Source of the DNA: CAXBCP01 sp963977005
GTDB taxonomy: Bacteria > Pseudomonadota > Alphaproteobacteria > MPNO01 > UBA830
Reading direction: 5' to 3'
DNA length: 64,000 nt
Assembly (NCBI GenBank): GCA_963977005.1
Contig: CAXBMQ010000002.1
Location: 197,797-261,796 of the forward strand
The notes under the pieces were generated by a model. The model was not told the origin of the DNA, searched no databases, and saw only the letters and a list, made by a program, of their open reading frames with translations. Position numbers and translations under genes: made by a program. This document shows positions 24,820 to 34,613 of this stretch, one piece after another. Within the stretch, counting starts at the first letter, position 1, and every line of letters starts with the position of its first letter.

Positions 24820-26075
24820 TTTTCCTGCCCCTGGCTGGTGGCGTTCCGCAGCATGCCGGCCAATGCGCTCCCGATACGGCGCGAATAGGCATCCCACGAA
24901 TACTCCGCCGCATGGGCAACGGCGCGGCTGCCCATTTCGGCGCGTAGCTCAGGGTCCCGGTACAACCGCTGAATCCGGTCGCAGATCGCATCGATGTCGC
25001 GGACCGGCACAATGAAGCCGTCTTCGCCGTCCCGAACCACCGACCCGGCATTGGGCGTCGTCACAACCGGCAGCCCGGATGCCATTGCTTCGTATATGCT
25101 GACCGTGGAGCCTTCATGCAGCGATGGGAAGACGTAGATCTGGGCGTCCGCGAAGATGGCGGGAATTTCCTGCCGCGGCGTGTGACGAATATGGACATAA
25201 AGGTCTTCATACTTTTGCAGCCATTCCCCGTTGCCCTCGATATTGCCGAGCAAAACAACCTGCAGCTCGGGAATATCTGCCTGCCGGACGGCTTCGAGCA
25301 GGTAATAGACCCCCTTGCGTAAGCCGATATGGCCGGCAAAAAGAATCCTGAAAGGCGGCACGTTTTTATCGGGGGCCGGTGCAAACAGCGACAAATCCAC
25401 GCCAAACGGCATCGGAATAATGCGGTCGGGGCTGACGCCGAACGGCAGGATGGAATCCCTGACGTAGTCTGACGGGGCAAGGATGTAATCCGCTTCCCGG
25501 ACCTCCTTGATGCAGCGGCGGACCATTCGGGCGGGTGTGGGCCTGAATGCAAACCCTGCCTCGGGGTTAAGTTCTTTCTCCTCGCTCAGGATTCTGTTTC
25601 CGGCATCTACATGACCGATAACCTGGTCGAGGACCGCCACCGTGCCGATCAGTTTTGCCGCCCGCAAGGTAAACAGCGCGTGGGTATCGCAGCTGATGAC
25701 GATTTTGGGGCGCAGCATCAGCACCCGCAGGGCGGCACGGAGGTCTATGTACCGGTTCCGGGCGATGACGAAATTCGGCAGAAATACCCGGCAGCTCCTT
25801 TCGATGCCCAGCAGAATTTCCTGAATCCACGATCTCTCAACCCGTTCCGGCGGCAGGCTGTCGATATGCCGCCGTTTCAGGTTTGCGAGGAGACTGGCGG
25901 TCCAACGTTGCGGAAGTCGCCGCAATATCCGTTCCGGCCAGCCGTCTTCCCGGAAATAATATCCCGACAGAAGGCGGCACGAATATCCGCTTTTTTCGAT
26001 TGCGTGGACGATTTCGTATACGCGCGGCGCACCGTGATGCACGTAGACGACGTCGGGCCGGGTGCGGGACATCAT
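24816..26075 (-). CDS. Glycosyltransferase, GT4-like (GT-B fold)
   Basis: This 419-residue enzyme has the C-terminal Glycos_transf_1 domain: FRILFAGHIGLRKGVYYLLEAV, the acceptor/donor motif HEGSTVSIYEAMASGLPVV and the usual NAGSVVRDGEDGFIVPVRD. The N-terminal domain (DVVYVHHGAPRVYEIVHAIE) is less conserved. It adds one sugar to the lipid-linked repeat unit on the cytoplasmic face. Two Met codons (26075 and 26072) lie in an ATGATGA overlap with the flippase stop codon. Both donor and acceptor are unknown. It overlaps the downstream ligase/polymerase gene by 4 bp. Confidence 0.87.
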   Translation of the reverse strand: MMSRTRPDVVYVHHGAPRVYEIVHAIEKSGYSCRLLSGYYFREDGWPERILRRLPQRWTASLLANLKRRHIDSLPPERVERSWIQEILLGIERSCRVFLPNFVIARNRYIDLRAALRVLMLRPKIVISCDTHALFTLRAAKLIGTVAVLDQVIGHVDAGNRILSEEKELNPEAGFAFRPTPARMVRRCIKEVREADYILAPSDYVRDSILPFGVSPDRIIPMPFGVDLSLFAPAPDKNVPPFRILFAGHIGLRKGVYYLLEAVRQADIPELQVVLLGNIEGNGEWLQKYEDLYVHIRHTPRQEIPAIFADAQIYVFPSLHEGSTVSIYEAMASGLPVVTTPNAGSVVRDGEDGFIVPVRDIDAICDRIQRLYRDPELRAEMGSRAVAHAAEYSWDAYSRRIGSALAGMLRNATSQGQEK

Positions 26076-27370
26076 GCCTGGTCCGTACGGCGAAAACGCG
26101 CCGTGATTTCGCTGAAGACCTGCCAGTCGCGCTTTTCGAAACGGAACAACCCGGCCAGGCTGAGACCGGTCGTGCGCCTGATCAGGAATGCCATCAAGAG
26201 CGCCGGTATCGTAAACGCCAGGACCTGTGCTATTGCCGCGCCGATCAGGCCCAGGGTCGGGAGCAGCGCCGCGAGCGCAACGACGGTCACCGCGATCCCC
26301 GCTCCCTCGCTCAATGTGACCACCTTCATTCGGTTGCTCGCCCGCATATAGGTTGTCAGCATCGTCTTCAGCGTAAAGCCCAGACCGCTGAGCGCGAGTA
26401 TGCGCGCCGCGTCCACGGCGGGCAGATACGCAGCGCCGAACACGATCTCGATCAGCCACGGCGCCACTATCAGAAATCCAATGGTGGCCGGGATCACGAT
26501 GATCAGACCGGCGCGAAAATACCGGCCCAGCACCTGCTGACGACCCTCTTCGCTTGCCTGAGCGGCAATTTTGGGGAAAAGCAGAATTTGAATTGTCGTG
26601 GCAGCGAAAAAGAGCGGGGCCTCGACTGCCATGGCGACGACATAAAAGCCGAAATCGGTCGCCGCGAGGGCAACCGATATTATCAGCTGATCGAGACGCC
26701 GGTTGGCAACCGCCAGCACCACGCCTGCGTGCGTGCGCAAACCGTACAGAAACAACGATCGGACAACCTCAGCGCCCGGCTTTACCGATACCCATCCCTG
26801 CTTCCAGCTTAACCACAGGGTGACCCCCAGAAGCACGATATGTGCGGCGATGTAACTGGTGATGAAGGTCGTCAGGGATGGGGGGTCGAATGCCAGAAAG
26901 AGAAGGATAATCCCGAGATAGCAGAAGTGGACGAGCGATCTCAGCAGGTTATAGGGTCCGAATTTCTGTGCGCCCTGGAATATGGCCATCAGGGCCAGCG
27001 CATAGAGATAGGCCGGAATAAGGGCCGAGCACAGATACGCGAGCTGCATGACCTCGGACCGCTGCCCGTCGTATATCATCGGCGCAAAAAGGATGAAGAT
27101 GCCGATCAGCACGGGGAACAGAATGGTGACCAAAAGAAATGTTCCGGACCAGATTTCCTGCGGGGTGCGCTGATTGCGCGCCATGTGGAAGCCGGAGGAT
27201 GCACTCAACGAAAACGAACCGAGGTCGGCAATCAGGATCGGCCATAGCAACAGGATTGCCAGTTCGCCCCGGCCTTCAGGCAATAGCAGGCGCGCTGCTA
27301 TAATACCGGTGACGATATTGATGAGTTGAATCATGCCGCCCGACATGAAAGTGGTCACCAGGTCTTTCAT
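26072..27370 (-). CDS. Wzx-type polysaccharide flippase (MATE/oligosaccharidyl-lipid superfamily)
   Basis: This 432-residue membrane protein has about 12 helices and the topology of Wzx/polysaccharide biosynthesis flippases, opening with MIQLINIVTGIIAARLLLPEGRGELAILL. It would move undecaprenyl-linked repeat units to the periplasmic face for polymerisation. It lies in a run of five minus-strand genes with 4-bp or shorter junctions (glycosyltransferase 27367, flippase, glycosyltransferase, ligase/polymerase). This is the only flippase in the window. Confidence 0.88.
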   Translation of the reverse strand: MKDLVTTFMSGGMIQLINIVTGIIAARLLLPEGRGELAILLLWPILIADLGSFSLSASSGFHMARNQRTPQEIWSGTFLLVTILFPVLIGIFILFAPMIYDGQRSEVMQLAYLCSALIPAYLYALALMAIFQGAQKFGPYNLLRSLVHFCYLGIILLFLAFDPPSLTTFITSYIAAHIVLLGVTLWLSWKQGWVSVKPGAEVVRSLFLYGLRTHAGVVLAVANRRLDQLIISVALAATDFGFYVVAMAVEAPLFFAATTIQILLFPKIAAQASEEGRQQVLGRYFRAGLIIVIPATIGFLIVAPWLIEIVFGAAYLPAVDAARILALSGLGFTLKTMLTTYMRASNRMKVVTLSEGAGIAVTVVALAALLPTLGLIGAAIAQVLAFTIPALLMAFLIRRTTGLSLAGLFRFEKRDWQVFSEITARFRRTDQA

Positions 27371-28584
27371 TTCGTATCGGGTACCCGGTCGCCAAAATAA
27401 AACCGCAATGCTTCGTGCAGACCTTCTATATCGGCGTCGAAATTCCAGTGCCTGATGATGTCGAGGCTTTTTTGGCCCATCCGGCTACGTAGACCACTAT
27501 CCGAGAAGAGGGTCAGCAAGCTTTCGGACAGGGCGTCGATGTCGCCGGGCTCGATGACAAAGCCGTTCTCTCCGTCTCGCACGAGATCACGTGCGGAGCC
27601 GACCTCGGTGGTGGCGATGATGGGCCGGCCGGCGTTCATCGCTTCGTTCACCACGAGGCCCCACGGTTCGGTATTCGACGGCAGAATGAAGACGTCGCAG
27701 AGATCGTAGAGCGGCGGCAGTTCGGTCTGCCCGCGAAACCCGAGAAAATGGATCGAACCGTCCGGCGCATCTGCGGCGAGCGCGCGCAGGTCGTCGCGAA
27801 GCTCGCCGTCGCCGGCGATCAGCAGGTAAGGGTGTCCCGCCGCCGGGTCGTTAACAATCTTCAGGAATGCCCGGATCAGGTCCTGGGCCCGTTTCCGGGG
27901 CTGAAGTTTAGAGGCGAACAAGGCGACCGGGCGGCCTGGCTCCAGCCCCAACCCGGTACGGAAAGCCTCTCGCTCTGCCGCCGCGTCGGCGATGCGCGCG
28001 GCAAACCAATCGTTGTCTACCGCATACGGCATCCGGAACAGGCGATCTGGTGCGAAACCCTTGGCCGCATAATATTCACGGTTCCTCGTGCCGATGGTCA
28101 GAATACCGCTCAGCACCCGCGTCATGGTTTTGAGAAAACACTCCTTGAGAAGCCGTCGCGCGCCTGTCGGATTTGAGGAAACGAAGCTCGCTTCGTCGCG
28201 CAGGAATACTTTCATACCGAGCAGCCGCCCCGCGACGAGCGCCGTCAGATGCGGCAGACGGGCGTAGGAATGACACCAGACCGCATCGAAACGACCGCGC
28301 AGCAGGCGCCAGACGATGCCATAGTTGAACGGCCGCAAAGGTGACAGTTTGGAACTATCGCCAACGACCGGCAGGAACTCGTGGTGGTAACCGTCGAGCA
28401 GGTCGACGTCCCAGGCGATCTCACGGCCGAATCCCGGGTCGAAATGGGTGCGGAGAGAATAATCGGTGGCGAAAAATACCGTCAGATCTATCGCGGGGTC
28501 GGCCGCTATCCGGCGAAGCAGCGGCGCCTGGTACTGGATCGGGTGCGTGACGAAATATGCGAGGCGTACAGGCTTCCGGGACAT
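27367..28584 (-). CDS. Glycosyltransferase family 4
   Basis: This 405-residue GT-B enzyme has the N-terminal PVRLAYFVTHPIQYQAPLLRRIAA typical of exopolysaccharide GT4 proteins. The C-terminal domain holds VALFASKLQPRKRAQDLIRAF, LPPLYDLCDVFILPS and the EX7E-like motif EPWGLVVNEAMNAGRPII. A good ribosome site (TTAGGAG) precedes the ATG at 28584. Its stop overlaps the flippase start by 4 bp. It builds the repeat unit in the cytoplasm; linkage specificity is unknown. Confidence 0.9.
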   Translation of the reverse strand: MSRKPVRLAYFVTHPIQYQAPLLRRIAADPAIDLTVFFATDYSLRTHFDPGFGREIAWDVDLLDGYHHEFLPVVGDSSKLSPLRPFNYGIVWRLLRGRFDAVWCHSYARLPHLTALVAGRLLGMKVFLRDEASFVSSNPTGARRLLKECFLKTMTRVLSGILTIGTRNREYYAAKGFAPDRLFRMPYAVDNDWFAARIADAAAEREAFRTGLGLEPGRPVALFASKLQPRKRAQDLIRAFLKIVNDPAAGHPYLLIAGDGELRDDLRALAADAPDGSIHFLGFRGQTELPPLYDLCDVFILPSNTEPWGLVVNEAMNAGRPIIATTEVGSARDLVRDGENGFVIEPGDIDALSESLLTLFSDSGLRSRMGQKSLDIIRHWNFDADIEGLHEALRFYFGDRVPDTK

Positions 28585-28595
28585 GACGTTATCTC

Positions 28596-29663
28596 CTAAC
28601 TTTTACGCAGAAAGCTCATGCACGCTTCAAGCACTCCGTCGGCGGGGATGGAAGCAATCGACGTTTCCTCCTCCGGCTGCCGGTACTGAACCGGATTACC
28701 GCCCGACCAGCTTAGCCCGGGATAGAATACCCGGTGGTGGTTGCCAAGCGGAAACCAGATGCCGGGCCGGGCGTGGCGGCTGAAGACGGCGACGGCAGGT
28801 GTATTGACGGCGGCGGCGAGGTGCATCGGACCGCTGTCATTGCCCAGAAAAAAGATCGCATCGGCCATCGCGGCGGCGCTGACCCGAGGCGAGATCCGCC
28901 CACAGGTATTTAGTTTCGGTCCCTGCCAGCATCGCAGCAGGGCGTCGCTGCGTGCGCGGTCGCCGTCGGCGCCGACAACGATAATTCCGAGATTCGGATA
29001 TGCCGTCGACACGCGTTCAAGGACGGAACTCCAGTTCGGGTCCGTCCAGTCCTTGACCGCCTGTTTCGTCCCCGGGCTGAAACAGATGAAATTATCCGTG
29101 CCTGCCCACCCGGACAGCAGTTGCCTGGCGGTGTCCTGTTCCGCATCCGTGAAACGCAGGTTTCTCGCCGCCGGATCTTCGATGTCTATGGGCCCCAGGC
29201 CTTCGAGTGCGCGGGCGATCCGAGATGTTTCGCGCTCGAATAAACCCGTATCGGCATCGAAGACATGCCGGCGTCGACCGGGCGCCAACGGCAGACCGAC
29301 AATGCCGCGCGCGCCGCAGAGCCGCAGAAAAAGCCCGTCGCGAATCACGGCAAGCGTCGGTTTGACGGCATTTGCATAGATCGCGACATCCGGTCCCCAC
29401 GCCCGGATATCACGGGCGAGCTTCCAGAGGGTCGCGGGGTTCCGACTGCCGATCGGATAGGCGAAATATCCGTCGGCGAAACCCCCGTCGCCCAGCACCG
29501 CCTGCAGCGGGGGGGCGGCTGCGGCCACCGGAAAATTCGTCAGAACCCGCTTTTCGGCGTCCGGCCAGATCTCGTTCAGATGGTGAAAGACCGGTAGCAG
29601 GAAAGCGGTATCCCCCAGGCTGCCGAGGCGGTGGATGAGAACTTTTTTTGGGGCGGTCGGCAT
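28596..29663 (-). CDS. Glycosyltransferase family 9 (heptosyltransferase-like)
   Basis: This 355-residue enzyme belongs to the ADP-heptose:LPS heptosyltransferase family. It begins KKVLIHRLGSLGDTAFLLPVFHHL, which contains the GDT/GDxx start motif of GT9. Later it has CFSPGTKQAVKDW and FFLGNDSGPMHLAAAVNTPAVAVFS, the typical nucleotide-sugar site. Since GmhA and HldE are encoded at 44-46 kb, a heptose donor is plausible. The gene starts 3 bp after the asparagine-synthase gene stop. Confidence 0.88.
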   Translation of the reverse strand: MPTAPKKVLIHRLGSLGDTAFLLPVFHHLNEIWPDAEKRVLTNFPVAAAAPPLQAVLGDGGFADGYFAYPIGSRNPATLWKLARDIRAWGPDVAIYANAVKPTLAVIRDGLFLRLCGARGIVGLPLAPGRRRHVFDADTGLFERETSRIARALEGLGPIDIEDPAARNLRFTDAEQDTARQLLSGWAGTDNFICFSPGTKQAVKDWTDPNWSSVLERVSTAYPNLGIIVVGADGDRARSDALLRCWQGPKLNTCGRISPRVSAAAMADAIFFLGNDSGPMHLAAAVNTPAVAVFSRHARPGIWFPLGNHHRVFYPGLSWSGGNPVQYRQPEEETSIASIPADGVLEACMSFLRKS

Positions 29664-29666
29664 CTG

Positions 29667-31451
29667 TCAGGCGTAACAGTCTTCGACGATCTTGCGCAGC
29701 CAGCCGCGATAACCCTGTTTGAGGGCGGCCGGTTCGTCCTTGAGCAACCAGTCGGGCATCGGTACGGCGAAACCCGTTTTGGGACGGTTGAGCACTTCGT
29801 CGGGCAGCGGTTTTGCCGGGCTCGCCGCCATGTCGCGTTTGCCCGGCGGATTGTCGGAGACCAGCATCGGCGCGATCCGGCGGAAAAATACCGTGTCGAC
29901 CAGCGGCACGCGGATTTCGAGCGAATGCGCCATACCTGCCCAGTCCGAATCGCGGAGCAACTGGTGGCGCATATACCATGTCGATTCGAGCGCGGAGATT
30001 TTGGCCCGTGGCGTCGCCAGGCCGTCGACCTGTCCGCGGCGGTTTGTCGTTTCTTCAAGTTCCGCCCAACCGTCACGGGCCATGGCGCCGTCCATCAGCG
30101 TCGGTAGTTCCCACGGCATATGCAGGGCGCGGCGCAACAGATATGCATCCGCATAGGTCGTCCCGTATTCGAAAAGCCCGGCATATTTGGGCGATTTCAC
30201 GGCGCTGATGGCAGGCCCGGCGATCTTGCGGAATGCCCGCCCGGCGCAGCGCATTCCGGGAATTCTGCCAAGTGTGCCGGCAAGCCGCGGAATCTCCTGA
30301 AAACTGGGATAGCCGCCGAACAGCTCATCGCCGCCGAGCCCAGACATGGCGACCTTCAGGCCGGTTTCGGCCGTTACCTTGCTGACGAAATAGGTGTTAA
30401 CCCCGTCGATCGAAGGCTGGTCCATGGCGGCGCACAGGCGTTTGTATTCCGCGTGGAAATCGGTGCCTTTGACACGCTGGGTGCGGTGCGCGGTATCGTA
30501 GTGGGCGGCGATTTTCTCGGCCAGCGCCGCTTCGTCGAACTCGGTATTGTCGAATTCCTCGAAGGCGAGCGTTACCGAGCGCAGCGCGTCGGGCTGCAGT
30601 TCCGCTGTCAGCGCCACGATGGTTGCCGAATCGAGACCGGCGGACAGAAACGCGCCGACCGGTACGTCGGCGACCAGATGATGCTGAAGCGTATCGAGAA
30701 GCGCGTCGCGCAGACCTTCGGCCGTGAAGGGTTCCGGCGCTTCGGCAGCGTGTTCGAGTTCCTGCGCGACGTCGAAATAGCGCAAGGGCGCGCAGGCGCC
30801 GTTTGCGTCGATCCACATCGTGCTGCCGGCGGGCAGGCTTCGGATATTGTCGAACAGTGTCCACGGTTCCGGTACGGATCCCCAGACGTAGATCCCAGCC
30901 AGACCTGCCGCCGATGGCGCTGTATCGATCCCTCCGCCTGCCAGCAGCGCCTTTACCTGGGAGGCGAACCGGAACGTTTTGCCGTCATTCGCGTAATACA
31001 GCGGTTTGATACCGAACCCGTCGCGCGCCAGGAAAACGCCCTGTTTCGTGCGGTCGTGGATCGCAAAGGCGAACATGCCGCGCAGGCGTTCAACCATGTC
31101 GGCCCCGTCGCGGTCGTACAGATGCAGCAATACTTCTGTATCGGATTCGGACCGGAACCGCCGGCCCTGCTGTTCAAGCTCGGCGCGCAGTTCCCGGAAA
31201 TTGTATATTTCCCCGTTATAGGTGATGACCAGCCTGCCGCCGTCGATCTGCATGGGCTGTGCGCCGCTATCGGTCAGGTCGATAATCGAGAGACGACGAT
31301 GGGCGAATCCGGTGCGCGAATCGTCGGAGACCCAGCGTCCTTCGCCATCCGGACCCCGGGCAATCATGGCATTGTTCATCCGCAGCAGGGCGTCCCGGTC
31401 GATTGGCGGGGCGGCGCCGTCATAGGCGAAAAGGCCGGCTATGCCGCACAT
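29667..31451 (-). CDS. Asparagine synthase-type glutamine amidotransferase 1
   Basis: This 594-residue protein has an N-terminal Ntn glutaminase domain (MCGIAGLF, nucleophile Cys2) with GPDGEGRWVSDDSRTGFAHRRLSIIDL and YNGEIYNFRELR. A synthetase domain follows with PP-loop FLSAGLDSATIVAL and GLGGDELFGGYPSF. In polysaccharide loci these enzymes probably amidate uronic acids or other acidic groups rather than make asparagine. The PP-loop reads SAGLDS instead of SGGLDS, a variation common in this subgroup. It is the first gene of a minus-strand run that includes the GT9 and GT4 enzymes. A second copy is at 34614. Confidence 0.92.
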   Translation of the reverse strand: MCGIAGLFAYDGAAPPIDRDALLRMNNAMIARGPDGEGRWVSDDSRTGFAHRRLSIIDLTDSGAQPMQIDGGRLVITYNGEIYNFRELRAELEQQGRRFRSESDTEVLLHLYDRDGADMVERLRGMFAFAIHDRTKQGVFLARDGFGIKPLYYANDGKTFRFASQVKALLAGGGIDTAPSAAGLAGIYVWGSVPEPWTLFDNIRSLPAGSTMWIDANGACAPLRYFDVAQELEHAAEAPEPFTAEGLRDALLDTLQHHLVADVPVGAFLSAGLDSATIVALTAELQPDALRSVTLAFEEFDNTEFDEAALAEKIAAHYDTAHRTQRVKGTDFHAEYKRLCAAMDQPSIDGVNTYFVSKVTAETGLKVAMSGLGGDELFGGYPSFQEIPRLAGTLGRIPGMRCAGRAFRKIAGPAISAVKSPKYAGLFEYGTTYADAYLLRRALHMPWELPTLMDGAMARDGWAELEETTNRRGQVDGLATPRAKISALESTWYMRHQLLRDSDWAGMAHSLEIRVPLVDTVFFRRIAPMLVSDNPPGKRDMAASPAKPLPDEVLNRPKTGFAVPMPDWLLKDEPAALKQGYRGWLRKIVEDCYA

Positions 31452-31619
31452 TTGGGATGATCCGCTTGGTGAGTGTGGAGCGGTTCCGGTATACCGGAGA
31501 CCGGGAAGATGATACGCAAGATACCCATGCCTGTGCCGTGAGCCGCCGCGGGAATAGGTTGACGCGGCGTCGGACCGCTACCATACACAATTTATGGGTC
31601 AAGCGTCGTCCGCATAAAC
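31452..31619. other. Divergent intergenic region between two glycan operons
   Basis: This 168-bp gap separates the minus-strand amidotransferase operon from the plus-strand glycosyltransferase. A weak sigma-70-like pair for the plus strand is TTGACG (31559-31564) and CATACA (31582-31587) with 17 bp between them. I see no gene longer than 10 codons here. Confidence 0.35.
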
Positions 31620-32813
31620 ATGCGCATTCTTCATGCAATTTCAAACCTTTCGCCGCGGGCGGGGGGGCCGCCAAAGGCCGGCATGGGCATGGCGCGCGCC
31701 ATGGCCCGGCGTGGCCACGACGTCGCGATCTATACGACGAACTATAACGGCGCCGACGATCTCGACGTCCCGCTCGGGGTGCCGGTGGAGAGCGGCGGGG
31801 TCACGGTGAAATACTTTCCCGTCCATGCGCCGCGGTTCTGGGAAACCTGTTTCCCGCTCGGCCGGGCGTTACGGGCGGATGCCGGCAGTTTCGACCTGAT
31901 GCATCTGCATTCGCTCTATATGTATCACGACCGCGCCGGTGCCGCCGCCGCCCGCCGGGCGGGTATCCCGTACATCGTGCGGCCGCACGGTACGCTGGAT
32001 CCCTATATCTTCAGGCGCCGGCGGTCACGCAAGGCGATCTTCGAGTGGTGGTTCCAGAACCGCGTCCTCGAAGAGGCCGCCGCGCTGCATTACACGACCG
32101 AGGACGAATGGCGGCTTGCCGCGCCCGTGTCGCGAAATCCATACGGTTTCGTGGTACCGAACGGTCTCGATACCGATGAATTCGCCAACTTGCCGGCAAA
32201 GGGCGCGTTCCGCGCACAGCATCCGGAAATCGGCGATCGGCCGATCGTCCTGTTTCTTGGCCGGCTCAACTTCAAAAAAGGCCTCGATCTGCTTGCGCCC
32301 GCCTTCGGACAAATTCTGGCGGCGGGGCACGATGCGCATCTGGTGATTGCGGGTCCGGATGACGACATGGCCGAAAAGACCCGCGGCTGGCTGGCGGCGG
32401 CCAATGCGCTGGACCGCACCACCTTTACCGGCATGATCACCGGCGATGAAAAGCTGGCGGCGCTGGCCGATGCTTCGATGTTCGTGCTGCCGTCCTATAG
32501 CGAGAATTTCGGCATCGCGGTGGCGGAAGCCATGGCCTGCAATCTGCCGGTCGTCATCTCGGATGCCGTCAATATCTGGCCGGAGGTGCAGGCAGCGGGG
32601 GCCGGCCTGGTCGGGCCCTGCGACGTCGGGACAACGGCCCGGAACATGATGCAGATTCTCGACGATCCGGACCGAGCGGCCGAAATGGGCGCGCGTGGTG
32701 TCCGCCTCGTACGCGAGAGATATTCGTGGGACGGGATCGCGCCAATGCTCGAAAAGGCCTATGAAGATGTCCTGGCCGGGCGCCATAGCGAGTTGAAACC
32801 GTCCCATGACTGA
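31620..32813 (+). CDS. Glycosyltransferase family 4
   Basis: This 397-residue GT-B enzyme starts MRILHAISNLSPRAGGPPKAG, the pattern of mannosyl/glucosyl transferases of capsule loci. It has PYIVRPHGTLDPYIFRRR, PIVLFLGRLNFKKGLDLL and the EX7E motif ENFGIAVAEAMACNLPVVI. It acts in the cytoplasm on the lipid-linked acceptor. Its 3' end overlaps the following GT2 gene by 8 bp, so the two are translated together. Confidence 0.9.
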   Translation: MRILHAISNLSPRAGGPPKAGMGMARAMARRGHDVAIYTTNYNGADDLDVPLGVPVESGGVTVKYFPVHAPRFWETCFPLGRALRADAGSFDLMHLHSLYMYHDRAGAAAARRAGIPYIVRPHGTLDPYIFRRRRSRKAIFEWWFQNRVLEEAAALHYTTEDEWRLAAPVSRNPYGFVVPNGLDTDEFANLPAKGAFRAQHPEIGDRPIVLFLGRLNFKKGLDLLAPAFGQILAAGHDAHLVIAGPDDDMAEKTRGWLAAANALDRTTFTGMITGDEKLAALADASMFVLPSYSENFGIAVAEAMACNLPVVISDAVNIWPEVQAAGAGLVGPCDVGTTARNMMQILDDPDRAAEMGARGVRLVRERYSWDGIAPMLEKAYEDVLAGRHSELKPSHD

Positions 32814-33684
32814 ATCCATGACAGAAACGACGACCGACAAGATCCCCGTCTCGATCATCACGATCTCTCTGAACGAAGAGGCCAACATCGCGCTGTGCCT
32901 CGATTCGCTGAAGCGGTTCGACGAAGTGTGGGTGGTCGATTCCAACAGTACAGACCGGACCCGCGAAATCGCCGAGGAAATGGGCGCCAAGGTGGTCACG
33001 TTCGAGTGGAACCGGAAATACCCCAAGAAGAAGCAATGGGCCTTCGAGAACCTGCCTTTTGCAAACAAATGGGTCATGCTGGTCGATGCCGACGAACAGG
33101 TCCCCGACGACCTCGCGCAGGAAATCGCGGACACGCTCGAACGGGATGGCGACAGGCATGCCGGATATTTCCTCGGTTTCAACTACTTCTTCGCCGGGCG
33201 GATGCTGCGCCACGGCCAACGTATCTACAAGCTGGCGCTGATGCAGCACGCCAAGACCCGCTGGCAGGAATATGACGACCTGGATGTCGCGGTGCTGGGG
33301 GACAACGAAATGCATTACCAACCGCCCGTCGATGGAACGACGGCGGTGCTCGATTACCGGATGATCCACGAGGACAAGGAATCGCTCTATCACTTCTTCG
33401 ACCGGCACAACAAGTATTCGGACTGGGAAGCGGTGGTGCGCCACAACGGGAGCTATTTCGGGAACGAGGATGCCCAGCCGTTTCTCAGGCGCTTTACGAA
33501 ACCGCTTTTTGCCAGGATGCCGTTCAAGCCGATAATCGTGTTTCTCTATTCGTATGTTCTGCGGGCGGGTTTCCTCGACGGCCGGGCGGGGTTCGATTTC
33601 GCGCTCGCGCGCGCGTTCCATTTCTGGCAGGTCGGTCTCAAGCTGCGGGAACGCATCCGCGAAATGGGCCCGCCCAAGCGGTAA
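32806..33684 (+). CDS. Glycosyltransferase family 2 (WaaE/KdtX-like)
   Basis: This 292-residue GT-A enzyme has PVSIITISLNEEANIALCLDSL, the acidic VVDSNSTDRTREIA and the metal-binding DxD in WVMLVDADEQVP. It resembles the LPS-core WaaE-type glucosyltransferases, with the QWAFENLP and KKKQ segments. Two near-adjacent starts exist (32806, and ATG 32818 five codons in). It is convergent with the methyltransferase gene at 33685, with no gap between them. Confidence 0.88.
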   Translation: MTESMTETTTDKIPVSIITISLNEEANIALCLDSLKRFDEVWVVDSNSTDRTREIAEEMGAKVVTFEWNRKYPKKKQWAFENLPFANKWVMLVDADEQVPDDLAQEIADTLERDGDRHAGYFLGFNYFFAGRMLRHGQRIYKLALMQHAKTRWQEYDDLDVAVLGDNEMHYQPPVDGTTAVLDYRMIHEDKESLYHFFDRHNKYSDWEAVVRHNGSYFGNEDAQPFLRRFTKPLFARMPFKPIIVFLYSYVLRAGFLDGRAGFDFALARAFHFWQVGLKLRERIREMGPPKR

Positions 33685-34500
33685 CTATTTCCGGGCGTTG
33701 ATCAGCAGATACAGCCCATGGTTCCTGCAGAACAGCCGAAGCAGTGGCCGCGGCCAGAGGGCCTTGGCAATTTTCAGCATCGGTCCGCGGTGCCGGCGTC
33801 CGACTTCGCTTTGCAGCAGGTCGCCGTAGTTGAGTTGAATCCCGATGTCGACATTGGCATAGGCGCCGAACAGATCTTTCGCTTCCGCGACGCTATATGC
33901 CTTGGTCCCCGGGCTTTCCAGGTACTTGGCGTAGATCTCCTTCATGGAAATGCCCGGTCGCAGGCGCATCAAACCGTAGCGGACCCAAAGCATATACCCG
34001 GTCAGCGATCGCGTGTGATAGATCATGACTCGCGCGGTACCGCCTGGCCGCAGCACGCGGTGAATCTCCGACACCGCCGCCGGAGTGTCGGGCGAATGAT
34101 GAATGACCCCCCAGGAATAGATCAGATCGAAGCTGTTATCGGGAAACGGCAGATGCTCGGCGTCGCCGCGCATTACACGGGGAATAAATCCTTCCTGCAG
34201 CAGCCGCATTCTGGTGTAGGCAACGCCCCGGTTGCTGAGATCGATGCCCGTCAGACTGCGCGGCCCGGCCTTGGCCCAGTGCAGATGATCGGTGCCCATA
34301 CCGGTGCCGATTTCCAGAACGTCTTTTTCGCGGCCGCTTTCGAAATCGGCAAAGGGCGGCAAATAGGGTTCGAACACATATCTCTGGCTGGCTTCAGCCG
34401 ACAGTTTTTCGCGCTCGTCGTCGCCGATTGCCCAGAATTCCCCGGCCGAGGCCTCTTCCCAGAAATCGCGGACCGACGATTTTTCGGTGTCATTCGTCAT
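33685..34500 (-). CDS. Class I SAM-dependent methyltransferase
   Basis: This 271-residue enzyme has motif I DVLEIGTGMGTDHLHWAKAG, DLSNRGVAYTRMRL, and DAEHLPFPDNSFDLIYSWGVIHHSPDTPAAVSEIHRVLRPGG, the classic Methyltransf_11 pattern. The C-terminal half (LTGYMLWVRYGLMRLRPG...) is predicted partly membrane-associated and may bind a lipid-linked or membrane acceptor. Given its neighbours it probably methylates a sugar of the polymer. It faces the second amidotransferase gene divergently across 113 bp. Confidence 0.87.
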   Translation of the reverse strand: MTNDTEKSSVRDFWEEASAGEFWAIGDDEREKLSAEASQRYVFEPYLPPFADFESGREKDVLEIGTGMGTDHLHWAKAGPRSLTGIDLSNRGVAYTRMRLLQEGFIPRVMRGDAEHLPFPDNSFDLIYSWGVIHHSPDTPAAVSEIHRVLRPGGTARVMIYHTRSLTGYMLWVRYGLMRLRPGISMKEIYAKYLESPGTKAYSVAEAKDLFGAYANVDIGIQLNYGDLLQSEVGRRHRGPMLKIAKALWPRPLLRLFCRNHGLYLLINARK

Positions 34501-34613
34501 GTCGAACCGTCATATACTGATGCCCTGTCTGGGAACCGCGCCCCGAAACCCAATATTCTTCGTGATTTGACCCAAACTATTCGACATCGGCCCCGAAAGG
34601 AACCTGACTTGTC

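Noticed and set aside
26076..26459. N-terminal extension of the glycosyltransferase into the flippase gene
   Set aside because: It overlaps the flippase and lacks family similarity; ATGATGA overlap gives a natural start at 26075/26072.
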